Of a stretch of DNA of 64,000 nucleotides, positions 12,793-22,282 are shown piece by piece (positions within the stretch are counted from its first letter, which is position 1; each line of letters begins with the position of its first letter). The DNA is from Cylicocyclus nassatus (lineage: Eukaryota; Nematoda; Chromadorea; Rhabditida; Strongylidae), in NCBI GenBank assembly GCA_958299035.1, contig CATQJL010000305.1, positions 68,478,792 to 68,542,791 on the forward strand, in the 5' to 3' direction. A program made the translations under genes and the position numbers. A model generated the notes under the pieces. The model did not search any database, was not told the origin of the DNA, and saw only the letters and a list, made by a program, of their open reading frames with translations.

Positions 12793-12970
12793 TCTAACTC
12801 CTTGTACCCTTTGATCCAACTGGCTTGGCTCGGGGAAGGCGGGACTTCGCGATCTAATTTAGGCTAGGTAATGATCAGAGAGCACGGCGGGGAGAGATGC
12901 AGACTGCAATTAGGTCATAAAGTCCTTCGCGGAGCCAAGCCAGTCGTATGAAGGGATACAAGGAGTTAGA
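12793..12970. mobile_element. MITE with about 37-bp inverted repeats, family D copy 1
   Basis: The left arm begins TCTAACTCCTTGTACCC and includes CTGGCTTGGCTC. The right arm is its complement, ending GGGATACAAGGAGTTAGA. The core GCTAGGTAATGATCAGAGAG and GAGATGCAGACTGC are shared with the element at 57552-57691, whose terminal repeats differ. A TA may be the target duplication (12795-12796 and 12967-12968). Non-coding. Confidence 0.65.
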
Positions 12971-13112
12971 TTAGTCATGTTGAAAGACTGTCACAACAGA
13001 ACTGAAAGATCGGCATACAATGAACTCGTAACATTTTTCTTGCGATGAATCGCTACGATGAAATCTGAAAGCTTGAAAGCTTCGTCAATTCAAATCCATC
13101 GAATCAGCAATA

Positions 13113-13313
13113 GGCCCCGGACAGACTTCACGCGACTTAATCGTCGCGATCTAATCGCCAAGATTTCCATTCATTTTCATTTCACATTCAAAAATTTCGG
13201 GCTGGAAAAGTATCACAACCGAATGCAAATTGGTCAGCATGGAATGATGTTGTAACAGTTGTCTCGTCGCGATTCAGTCGCGACGATCAAATCGCGTGAG
13301 TCTGCCCGGGGCC
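13113..13313. mobile_element. MITE, GGCCCCGG end, related to the nested family
   Basis: Inverted arms of about 50 bp: GGCCCCGGACAGACTTCACG at the left and its complement ending CTGCCCGGGGCC at the right. Both contain CGCGAYTWAATCGTCGCGA-type sequence, which resembles the arms of the 11586-11810 element. Length is about 201 bp. No clear target duplication and no coding. Confidence 0.65.
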
Positions 13314-14502
13314 GTAGGCATCGGAATCGCGAGGATTCAGTCGCTTTACGTATTTACATGGCTTAACACGTCAATCACTGTCAATATTAGTCTCAGAGTT
13401 TACTACCGCGTGTCATTTCATTTCTTGCACTCGTCATCGCCGGTTGTGTTTGGTCATGCTGCACCGCTCCAAGGCAGCTGGAGCATCAATCTAATTTACA
13501 CTTTAGTTGTAAAAGTAAGTCATAGGTCTTGCCCTCCGACTTTCAAGGAATCGCTGTCCAAATTGATGCGTCTTCGAAGGTAGAATTTGTTATGAAGCTA
13601 CTACTATCTAGCTGAATGCGTTGGTTTTTTCACAGCAGTTATGTCCAAAGCATTGCAATGCATGTATTTCCACTACCGGATATTCTATCTACATATATGG
13701 TGTTTACGAACACCTGATCAAATCAAATAAAACAGGAACTTCTTGATCAATCGATACGCGTAGTTGTTCGTACCAAAATTCAGGTTGTAAGCATGCATTG
13801 CTACGCTTTGTATTCTGTAGTTTTTTTGCTTTGCTAGGTCCCTATCATGACCAACCACCTCAGGCCTATACGTTCCTAACGTTGGAAGGTGCAAATAGCG
13901 AGAATAGCGATACAATCATTCTGATTTCTGTATTCACTTTACTCTCCCAAAACAGAAAATGAACAATTAAAATACTAAAACCGCCCTTGTCTCATCATTC
14001 GCAGCACATGATTTCTTGTTTGCAAGTAATTTAAAACTGTTCTATTTCCTATCTCCTGATTCGAACAGATATACCAGAATGGCTCATTTCTATCATTAAT
14101 CTCTAATTACTCAAAGATATCGTATCCTTTGTGACTCTGCAATCACTTTGCTTCAAGAATTACTCCACGAAACGAAGTCAGAATGAAATTTTCTCAGTGA
14201 AGAAAACTTCGATAGTCTTTTTGCACCATCCGGCTGAAATCGTTAGAGCTGAAATTGTCTTCATGCCTGCCAAAACGAGTACCATGTTTGCACGGCGACG
14301 CCTGCTCAGCCGAATATGAGGGGGAAGGGGGCCGGTTTCCCTTGTTTCTTGTCGTATAGACACCGTATCGAGATTGCGGATAACGCCGCTTTGGAGTTGC
14401 ATGGCGGTGCCGTGTCTGCGCCGATTCAGCGCCGTGCCGTAACGGTGCAAACACTCGCAATCGGGCTCCGACATCGCGCTGCAGCGGCGCGAACATTAGG
14501 TT
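13314..14502. other. Gene-poor DNA becoming GC-rich at its right edge
   Basis: No supported exon. From about 14270 the composition becomes GC-rich, with partial inverted repeats (GATTGCG..GCATGGCGGTGCCGTG against CGCCGTGCCGTAACGG), probably another decayed MITE. The 204-aa open frame starting at 14316 spans several repeats and is treated as spurious. Confidence 0.4.
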
Positions 14503-14652
14503 GGGGGTGGAGGACTATATGTCGCCGAATCTGGAAGAGTCCTGCGCGGATTCCCTGCGGGAACGCATGTCCGCGCATATACAAGGGTGCGCATTTGTCG
14601 CAAATGACCGCGGGGACCGCCCTTTTTCGGCGACATATAGCCCTCTACCCTG
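14503..14652. mobile_element. GC-rich MITE with about 27-bp inverted repeats
   Basis: GAGGACTATATGTCGCCGAA at 14510-14529 is matched (19 of 20) by the inverted TTCGGCGACATATAGCCCTC at 14626-14645, and the match extends several bases outward. The interior is GC-rich and non-coding. The right end abuts the next element. Confidence 0.6.
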
Positions 14653-14799
14653 AGGTGGGTGAGGGAACGAAAGCCGCCAGTTTGGGCCGGCTTCGCGGAC
14701 TACTGGTCCTGCAACGACATGCAACAACACTGCGAATGGACCAGTTGGCCGCGAAAGACGACACAAACTGGCGGCTTTCGTTCCCCCACCCCCCTGAGG
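14648..14799. mobile_element. MITE flanked by 8-bp direct repeat (hAT-like)
   Basis: Inverted arms lie at 14656-14698 and 14749-14791 and share GGAACGAAAGCCGCCAGTTT. The octamer CCCTGAGG lies directly outside both ends (14648-14655 and 14792-14799). An 8-bp duplication is typical of hAT-type insertion. The element is 136 bp and non-coding. Confidence 0.65.
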
Positions 14800-14931
14800 T
14801 TGGCACGTGCCAGACAAAACACTGCCTTACCCGAGCAGGGTTTTGTATTTTTCCATTGTGTATACTTCCACACTTAACTCCACAGCGTCATTCACTTCGT
14901 AACGCATCGAGAAATGCTCTACTTCCTTAAG

Positions 14932-16621
14932 GATGGCGTGGCTTTCATGACCAAAAGTCTTTCGAGATTGCTGACACCGTGTTGTGGTTTATATTTATGT
15001 TGGTCTCCATGAAGAACCCCACACGAATGCCAGTAAATCTTCGGAAAAAGTCAATCAGCAGTGATTCATGGCAAGAGGTAAAGACTTTCTGTGAAATCCG
15101 TAAAATGCAGAGTTTAGGGTTCTTCATGATTTCTTTATTCAGATGAATGATCTTCGAGTCGTAATCCGCTACGATACCCTAGCTACGGTATCTGTAACCA
15201 AGCTTGGAAACCTTCCTGACAAAGCTCGCCTTGCACGGTATAGATTCAGTACAAGTTAGGCTAGCCCCAGACGAAGGCGACTCCCTACGTACAGGGGCTT
15301 TCAATATAATTGTCAGGGTCGAGGTCGTTCAGGTCACCAAGTGCTGTCTCGCCTGGGTCTCTCACGTGATACAACCTCAGACAGCGGATAGGACCCCTCC
15401 GCCGGAGAAATGGCAGGGCCGCGGGGTTTCCCCAGCGGTGGGTCTGCCACTCGTCCGCCGGAGCCCTCCCATTTTTGCTCCGGAGACCTCCCATTTCTGC
15501 TCCGGACCCCTCCGATTTTCTGCGGCGCGGCTCTTCCAAATCTGGCGGACTCGCGCCAGGAAAATTTCTCCGGCGCGAGTCCGCCAAATCTGGCGTACCT
15601 CCAGAGCAGAAATGGCGTACCTTTGCAGCAGGGCCGGAGAAGCGTCCCATTTGCCTGCCAGTGATGTCACCGCGATCTACAAGAAGGGACCGCCCATTTG
15701 CCCCGCTCTCATTGGTCAACTGGCTCCGGCGCGACTCTGACAGATTCCGACTGTCTGACGGAGGGGTCCGGTCGATTGTCTGAGACACCGCATCTGATAT
15801 CGTGAAGCCCTCAACGGATGCGGTGTTGTATCATGAGAGACCCAAGCGAGGCTGCTCGCTTGGAGCTGAACCACCTCGACCGCGATAGTCAGATTGAAAG
15901 CCCTCAAAAGTCCTCGTAAGCGTATATAGCGTGCACGTGAGGTACGACCCTCACAATTGCAACCTTTTTGAAACATAAACCCCCTGCCCTCGTTCTGGAT
16001 AAACATTTGATCTTCTTGAAAGACCAGTTTCTGTTTTCAGACTAGATGCTTTTGTTGAAGAAGTGATATCATTACCGGGTGTATGGTACGTAGTCAGCGT
16101 GCACTATTTTATTAGAGATCTTTGTGAGTTCGAAAAAGAAATGAGCAAGGTCGAAGTTGACATTGCCGAGAGACCTGTAAAAGATACTTCCGAAGGTAAT
16201 ACCTTGTTTTCAACAAAAAAAAATTACCTACGAAAATTTATTTGAGGGAACGTTGCTCTACTGAAAGGGTTGGCTATGTTTCTGGAATGGCCCGACTACG
16301 AATTCCGGCGTGAATATGTCCGTTACAAAAAGAGTATTATGTGAGAACAACACGTGCCAATTTAATGTTTTAAAAAAATCTGTTAAGACAGGATAACATT
16401 TCTTGATTACAGCTACTTACAGGTATCATCCAAAAGTCAGTAGAGACATGTTGCTGAAAAGCTGGCGAGCATTATTAGGTCGACGCGCGTAAGTGTTTGC
16501 ATGAGAAGCAATAGTCAATATCCATTCTCAAATTTTTAGACCGAGACTCGACATCACTATCTACTTCGACGATGGCATCTATTTGGTCTTTATCGAGAAT
16601 GTGCCCACTTACACACCGCAG
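14932..16621 (+). CDS. Patched-related (PTR) family protein, partial, six exons
   Basis: Exons: 14932-15077 (start uncertain), 15143-15237, 16041-16195, 16268-16340, 16423-16488 and 16540-16621. Every junction keeps the frame (phases 0, 2, 1, 2, 2) and carries GT and AG borders. The exon-3 translation (LDAFVEEVISLPG..), then FLEWPDYEF with VRYKK, YHPKVSRDMLLKSWRALL, and finally IYFDDGIYLVFIENVPTYTP follow the order of the second extracellular domain of nematode PTR proteins (FLxWPEY, then a K/R-L-L-xx-W block, then a DD..L..ID/NMPT block). PTR proteins are multi-pass, sterol-sensing-domain membrane proteins of the Patched/Dispatched superfamily. No transmembrane exons are recognised on either side, so the gene is incomplete here: remaining exons may lie farther off, or this is a decaying fragment. 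Intron 2 holds a GC-rich foldback. Family assignment rests on remembered motifs; the exon phases are directly visible. Confidence 0.65.
15293..15906. mobile_element. GC-rich composite foldback in the PTR intron
   Basis: Outer arms 15294-15400 and 15758-15905 are inverted copies sharing GGTCGAGGT, CTGGGTCTCTCA and GACCCCTCCG. The right arm carries an extra 45 bp or so, itself bounded by CCGCATC / GATGCGG (15788-15824). The middle holds short tandem units of the type CTCCCATTTCTGCTCCGG (about 15465-15520) and a hairpin TGGCGGACTCGCGCC / GGCGCGAGTCCGCCA (15543-15590). Long open frames on both strands (up to 178 aa) are by-products of GC content. Element type unresolved. Confidence 0.6.
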
Positions 16622-16676
16622 GTAAGATTTGACTTCATTTGAAGTAGTAACGTGTACTACCATCTATTCCCTTTTC

Positions 16677-16730
16677 GTCGACGTTGAGCTAGAGAATAGA
16701 GCTTTCGACGTTGAGGTAGAGAGTAGAGCT
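16677..16730. repeat. Two-copy 27-bp tandem repeat
   Basis: Two adjacent units with the start TCGACGTTGAGSTAGAGA and end RTAGAGCT differ at only a few positions. It lies just downstream of the last PTR exon seen. Confidence 0.6.
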
Positions 16731-17015
16731 ACGCGCTACGTTCGCGCATCCTCCGTGAGTAAGGGTTGGGTATTGGTATTCACAAAGTGGACGAATTTGC
16801 GGGCCGTCTCCATGATTATGCAAACGTAACGAGTACTCAACACTCAAGTAAAAACCAACAATTCAGTACACAACTCACAGCTTGCACGTGCTGCTACCGG
16901 ACAGCAGTATAGAGTTCTCTGCAAGCGCTCGTCAAATAACTTTCAGCGAGCGCTCTGACTCTTTTCAACGACTTTCGTGCGTACACCCTAAAGTAAGACC
17001 AGGGGGGCCATGGAT

Positions 17016-17037
17016 GGTATAATTACCCGAGTTTGAT
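17016..17037 (+). other. SL1-like 22-mer
   Basis: Starts GGTATAATTACCCGAG and matches the canonical 22-nt nematode spliced leader SL1 at 19 of 22 positions, by comparison with the known leader. The SL1 gene continues GAG|GTAA, but here the bases are GATTTAAT, so the splice donor is missing, and no Sm-site-like sequence follows in the expected place. It could be an SL RNA pseudogene, the 5' end of a retro-copied trans-spliced mRNA, or chance. Confidence 0.35.
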
Positions 17038-17119
17038 TTAATTTCTCTTGGAAGGTACTAGGGGCTGTGCGGTTTTTCACAAAGGAATGTGTGGTTGTCC
17101 ACAATTTTGCACGGAAACT

Positions 17120-17520
17120 CCTCGAGAATGCTCAGAATGGTCTCAATTACAGATTTTGCCAAGTATGGCTAACAAAAAATTTATATGCATAGGAACTCCT
17201 TAGAAATACATTGACAGCTATTAGTCTATTTAGTGTGAGAGCAATTTCGATAACTCATACTCGCAAATCGGCAAAGTCATAAAAATATAATTTCCTTGTT
17301 GATCTTGCATACTATTACAGCATAATAATAATCTACTATTTAGAATGCTGCCCGCTCTCATCATTCCAGCAAATCTTTCTGTCACTAGGCAGAGAAATAT
17401 TAGATATCGACGTGAACACCATTGAGACTATTTCACGCTAATCAACTGATTATGAGGAAGTATCGAATGGGTGAAAATCATCTTCGTCGCCTGTGTAGCC
17501 TTCTTGCGATTGGACGGTTG
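17120..17520 (+). mobile_element. Partial Harbinger copy (5' region and exon-1 remnant)
   Basis: The sequence from about 17127 to 17520 is an inverted copy of the 5' half of the Harbinger element on the minus strand (25850-25685, then 24249-23990, the Helitron being absent here). From 17344 it contains the first transposase exon (MLPALIIPANLSVTRQRN..), but the frame is broken: after SLLA about 22 bp are missing and the DDE exon does not follow. It is therefore a truncated pseudogene copy. It also supplies the empty site for the Helitron at 24250-25684. Confidence 0.75.
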
Positions 17521-17781
17521 ACGTATTGCGAAATCTTTCGTTCTTTGGATAGAAGAAGAAGAAGCATTGGGAAAAAGAAAAAATTTGTGTAAAAAGACTA
17601 CTGAGTGAATAAATATAAATCCGATTAGCAGTTGTGATGGACAGAACGCACATACCACGTTTGAATGCCTAGCTTCTAAAATGCTTGATTCTTTCACTTC
17701 ATATGTGCTTTAAATATCTCTTTTGATTTTAGCTATTTCTGCAGAAGGATTTAGTCTCTTGTAAATAAATTTGAGTCGAAC

Positions 17782-18839
17782 ATGAACAAGGTCTGTCAAG
17801 GATCTGAGGTACGGGAATAGTGATAGCTTCATATAATAGTATTTCAGACAAAATTTGATCATACGGAAGTCATTGCCGAAGAGGTAATGAAAAGGAGAGA
17901 TATCCTCTGGGATAATGCTAATAACAGGCTCCCGAATTTGAACGCAAGAAGATCCGCTGCTTGGAAGCAAGTTAGGAATGCAGTGTTTACCAAATGTGAT
18001 AGAGACATGACGATTGAGCAGATTAAACGGTGTTGGCGAGCGAAAAAAGGCTTTATTCGAGATTTACTGATGAAAGAAAAAAGGTAATATCAAATGTTAT
18101 GATCTAAATCGAAAGTAAGTTATTATAGCTACCGCACGGGAACCGGCGGTGGTGTCGACATGGAGCTGGAGAGAGCTATAGCGAAGGGCATGGCCCTGAT
18201 GTCAGAAAATGACGTGCAAATAGCGAGGTCGCTTGGGCGCGAAGCAAGTTTCTGCGGGCTTAGATCAGCAGAAAGCGCTGTTTGTGTAAATATTCTGATC
18301 GATCAGTTGAAATAGCGTTGATAACAATAATTTCAGGCAGAGGAGCCGCCCCCCAGCAGACAACAACAACACGCAGATGAGCCCACATCCGCACGCCATC
18401 CAGAGATCTCAAAGGATTTTGAGCCCTCTCCCACAGAATTATACCAGGAACTGAGTATGGTCGGCAAAAACATCGCTGTTTATTTTGCAAACTATGAGCA
18501 TTTTTTGCAGTTCGAAAGTGAGACGGATGATGACGAATCTGCACCACCACGAAAGAAATCTCGCAGCAATCAACATCAGTTCCTCGAAGAGCAAAGGGAA
18601 CTACTTCGAGTGAGTGAGTGCAAGACATAGATATTTCTAAAGGAGTTTTGTTTCAGTTTCAAAAACTTTTACTTGAAAAAGAGTACGCTCTTTGCTCCAA
18701 AGTCGACGCTTTGCTCGAAAAGGTGAACCTAAAACTGGAAGTAATTTGTGGAAGAGGTCATGAGCTCATTTATGATGATAGCTTCGATAAGGTAGTGGCA
18801 TTGGACGGCGATCCTAATATTGAAAAATCTGTGATTTGA
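17782..18839 (+). CDS. Myb/SANT-like DNA-binding protein of Harbinger type
   Basis: Exon model: 17782-17808 (least certain), 17848-18083, 18129-18285, 18337-18609, 18657-18839; all junctions agree in phase and give about 291 aa. The second exon encodes a trihelix/Myb-like fold with widely spaced tryptophans (DILWDNAN.., AAWKQVRNAV, IKRCWRAKKGFIRDLL), close to the zeste/MADF-type SANT domains of nematode regulatory proteins. The fourth exon is acidic (ESETDDDESAPP) followed by basic PRKKSRS, a likely nuclear signal. The last exon is a Leu-rich coiled-coil candidate. PIF/Harbinger elements usually encode such a protein alongside the transposase to aid nuclear import and DNA binding. It lies just downstream of a truncated Harbinger copy, so element origin is likely; a domesticated host gene is the alternative. 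The first intron would be only 39 nt, so the true start may lie elsewhere. Confidence 0.6.
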
Positions 18840-19256
18840 TGTCAAAAATTGGATTCCTGAATATCAGGATCACTGTCGATTTACGTGGATTGATGTTTAG
18901 CGATTTCTTTGTTGTTTTTTTTTTGTTTATGTAGTTGTTGATCGTTGCTGTTGATGGTATTATAGCTTTCTTTGCTTGTGGATTCTCTGTTCAAGAGTAA
19001 ACATACTTTTCCGAATCTGGATAAACTGATTCTAAGATTTCTATATGCTTGTTGAGTTTTGCAATAAAATTGTTTTCAGCTTGATACCTTATTATCTAGA
19101 GATAACGTCGAGTCGTAGGCCGTGCTCCTCAATCTACAGTAATTTCGGTGATCAATAACATTACTACTAGAATGGTTGTTCGCTGTTTGTGCGTGCATGT
19201 AATAACTCTTTGCCCTTCACAGTTCATATAATTAGTTGCGGACAAGCCCACGCGAA

Positions 19257-19507
19257 TTGACATAACGCACGGACTGGCCATACTGCGGAACTTGCGTCGC
19301 GAAATAAAACGCTTGGCCCAGTAAAAATTCGCCATTGTATCGTCGATTCGTTGACCGCACGGACTGCTTAGACGCTGCGGACCACGCACGACGCGGATGA
19401 ATTGTCGCGAGAGCACGGTTTGTACAATGGCGAATTGGTACTGGGGCAAGCGTTTTACTTCGCGACGCGTGCTCTGCGGTGATGTATACTAGTCTGTGCG
19501 GTCAACG
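19257..19507. mobile_element. MITE with about 85-bp inverted arms
   Basis: Arms 19257-19339 and 19422-19507 are inverted copies sharing GTCGCGAARTAAAACGCTTG and ATTCGCCATTGTA. The central part carries another terminal-like string, GATTCGTTGACCGCACGGAC (19345), matching the outer right end, which suggests a nested or rearranged copy. Non-coding. It ends about 14 bp before the first exon remnant of the ARP2 pseudogene. Confidence 0.7.
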
Positions 19508-19837
19508 AATCAACTATACAGGGCTCCTGAACTGCAGAGTCGTGATGATGAATCTGATGATGGAGTGACACATATCTGCTCAGTATACCAAGGATATGCA
19601 CTTCAGCACTCAACACGAAGGCTGGATATCGCAGGAAAAGAAATCATCCGCCATTTTATCAAGGTACGATCTATGAGACAACAATGCTGTCACATTCTCT
19701 TACAGTATGTACTAATTTTTATCTTGCTTTCCTTTTCTTTTGTCCCTTTATGATCTAATTTGCTGATCGCCGGATTTCTTTCCGCTTTTTGCTTTTTTCG
19801 ATGATTACATTCAAAATTCGCAATCGTATCTGCCATG

Positions 19838-19870
19838 AATCACCACATCACTTTCACTGATGTGGTGATT
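19838..19870. repeat. 13-bp perfect hairpin
   Basis: AATCACCACATCA and TGATGTGGTGATT form a perfect inverted repeat around a 7-nt loop. It lies in the intron-like part of the ARP2 pseudogene. Function unknown. Confidence 0.5.
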
Positions 19871-19897
19871 TCTCCTTGCGTTTTTTAGGTAACCGGT

Positions 19898-19985
19898 AAT
19901 TACAGTTTTTGAAGTTTTGGCTGGGCATGGGTAATTATGGTATGGTAAATAAAGTTTTGAAGTCTTGGCTGGGCATGGGCTATGG
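19898..19985. repeat. Two-copy tandem repeat, about 48 bp
   Basis: GTTTTTGAAGTTTTGGCTGG and GTTTTGAAGTCTTGGCTGG start two consecutive units that share GGGCATGGG. The second is shorter at its right end. Confidence 0.5.
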
Positions 19986-20102
19986 GCATTAGGCTATGCT
20001 TTCTTTTCCCATTATTTGGTTGTCGTTGTCAACAGGCTTATTCATCATCTGATTTCTTTTGCTCTTCTATGCCAGTCCCGGTAGAGATCTGTCGAAGGTT
20101 TT

Positions 20103-20218
20103 CAGGGATCGTTCAGACCGCCCCGTTACCTGTCCAAACCCGGTGTGGACGTATTTAGGCGACTTGGACGTATTCGGGCGGGTTTGCATGGGTACCGGCG
20201 CGGTTCGAAGGATCCCTC
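20103..20218. mobile_element. Short MITE inside the ARP2 pseudogene
   Basis: Arms 20103-20141 and 20180-20218 are inverted: CAGGGATCGTTCAGACCGC on the left and GCGGTTCGAAGGATCCCT on the right. The centre has a 19-bp direct duplication beginning TGGACGTATT. About 116 bp, non-coding; target duplication unclear. Confidence 0.6.
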
Positions 20219-20699
20219 AGAATTCAATTTTCTATATTGTGTATGGGAGCGGCCATACTACCTTGTGCTATTATTCTGATTGTTGCGATTTCAGTGTTCC
20301 TGCGATTGTGAACTTCCTATGCACCGCAATAACGCCGTGCTTTGCCTTTGCCTTTGCTTGCCAATAACGTCTTGGCGAAAAAGGTTTGAAGCGCCAGAAG
20401 TACTCTTTCAACCACATTTCATCATTCCTAAAAAACAAGAATCATCGGAAACATTGTTTGGATGCATACAGTCTAGTGCTATTGGTAAGCTATCGTAGTG
20501 TTCGGTTGGTTTTGTGTGAAATCAGAGAGCTATTTTGGCTTTCTAGTTAATCGACTGACCAGACTTCGACAAGCATATGTATCCGGGTCTCCCAATTAGA
20601 TTGGAGATAAATGAAGCAGTTAGATTTGGATCGCGTTCTCGAAAGGAATACAGCTTTTCCAGGTGAACTCAGATTTCCACTTTATGATTTTTTTCCATT

Positions 20700-22280
20700 T
20701 TGTCTCATAGATACTTTCATTTTTTCGTCAATACGTTGTCAAATAGAGCACAATGACTATAATTGCTACTTCACTCTGTATCCATCCAGTATCATTCTTT
20801 GCTAATGGCAGATTAATACCAACATCTTTTGAAGAAAAGGAGTTTTACTTTACTATAAGCACAAACTGTAAGTAGTGTAAGCGCAAACTGTTTTTAAAAG
20901 TGCATGCGTTCTCTTAAATCGGTCTTGGTCTCTGCTTTGGCTAGATATAATCATTTTCGTAAGCTCTTGTTTGTCGTGAGGATGAAAATTTTACTTTTGG
21001 CTCTGCTGTGAGCGGTACCTACTTCCAGCAGCATAAGTCCCGCCTTGCATATTAATTTGAAAACAACTTGCATGAATGTTGCTTCTTCTTGTGCGGCATC
21101 GTTTTGTGACTTATTTTCATCGCTGTCATCTGCTGCGAAATCATCGACATTGACCCAGTTGTTGGTATGCGCGTGTCCCGGATTAGCATAGTTAAACAGA
21201 CAGTCACTTAGATTGCAACGCAGTTGGGGGTGGTAGCGAGGCGAAGATAAGGAATGCTTTGAGGGATTGTTACGATCGCGATCTCTATTAAGAACAGAAC
21301 ATCTACGGGTTGTAATTTGAGACTTTACACACTGTTGTAAGCATATGGCTTAGCTTCATAGCCGTATTTCGCCCATAGTACTATCCCAATCAGCGTTTCT
21401 ATTTACGAATTATACTTTCTTCTTTAAGTTCGGTGTGCCTCATGTCGGGATCCACAAGTATGACATGGCTCCATGAAGAGATTTCATAGTAATAAATATC
21501 TCATCATCGTTGGGAGAGGATCTGAAAAAGTCGGATTCTACATCACAAACATCTTTTTTCCTATTTTGTTCATGAACTTTTTTGTAGTAGCTAAAACCCA
21601 GCTTCCCATCTTCTCATCATAGTTTCCACTTTGCGTAGAATTCACCCTTTGAGCAATTTTTATGCAAATCCATTTGTGGTCATGACACGAAAAGTTTCTT
21701 TTTGCTAACGTTGTAAGTATTGTGTGGAACATGTAAGGAAAGAATAAAAAGGTTGAATATTTACGAAAAGTGTCTTTACTATGCTATATGCTCTGTGACA
21801 CAGTATTCATTTGTTAGCTATTAACGACTCCTTGACACACTTTGCGGAAGTGTTCCAGGAGAATCAGCATGCTGGTAACTTGTCAAAACTCTGTCCTTGA
21901 GCATTGCTGTTGTGCTTTTTCGCTTTCAAATACTGCCGTGTGTGCAAAAGTAGCATGATTGGAATCCTACATGTATGCAATAAATAAATATATAAATGCC
22001 CAGTACTGTCTATTGACAAATGAGTTGGGTGTTGGTACTCATGGGAAACTCAAGACATGGTTGTAATGCAAAAAAGTGTTTTCTCGGAATGTGAAACTTA
22101 CTGTATTTATAACGTCGATCATCTTCAGTCATTTTTCCAATCATATGTGTACGAAGGTGTCCATTACAAAAATGTTTATACACAATGATTGTTACACTAT
22201 ACAACAATAATAAATACATTATAGTCTACAAACGCATTATAATACTCATATATATATCTTTACATATATATAATATATAC
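20700..22280. other. Gene-poor AT-rich DNA
   Basis: Only short frames with no recognisable protein. The part nearest 22200-22280 is an AT-alternating stretch just beyond the transposase stop codon and probably belongs to the 3' end of the Harbinger element, whose terminal repeat I could not identify. Confidence 0.4.
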
Positions 22281-22282
22281 AC

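Larger units (their letters stand above)
19522..20650 (+). pseudogene. arx-2: Actin-related protein 2 (ARP2/arx-2) pseudogene fragment
   Basis: Exon-like block 19522-19663 encodes [20 protein letters not shown] followed by RLDIAGKEI. Block 20380-20484 encodes [15 protein letters not shown] and [12 protein letters not shown]. Block about 20562-20650 encodes DFDKHMYPGLPIRLE and, in another frame, MKQLDLDRVLERNT. The order and motifs match ARP2, the ATP-binding subunit of the Arp2/3 actin nucleator. Defects: the 5' half is missing, the exon between the first two blocks is not found, the conserved IVLSGG loop between KH and MYPG is deleted, and a +1 frameshift falls at about 20607. Splice donors (AAG|GTACG at 19664 and ATTG|GTAAGC at 20485) survive, so this is a duplicated gene copy rather than a processed one. 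A MITE lies in its interior. Confidence 0.75.

Noticed and set aside
14316..14930. 204-aa forward open frame
   Set aside because: It lies across GC-rich inverted repeats and two MITEs, has no domain-like character, and opposing frames are equally long.
15204..15788. Long overlapping open frames on both strands (167-178 aa)
   Set aside because: They come from the GC-rich foldback element in the PTR intron; tandem and palindromic DNA explains the openness.
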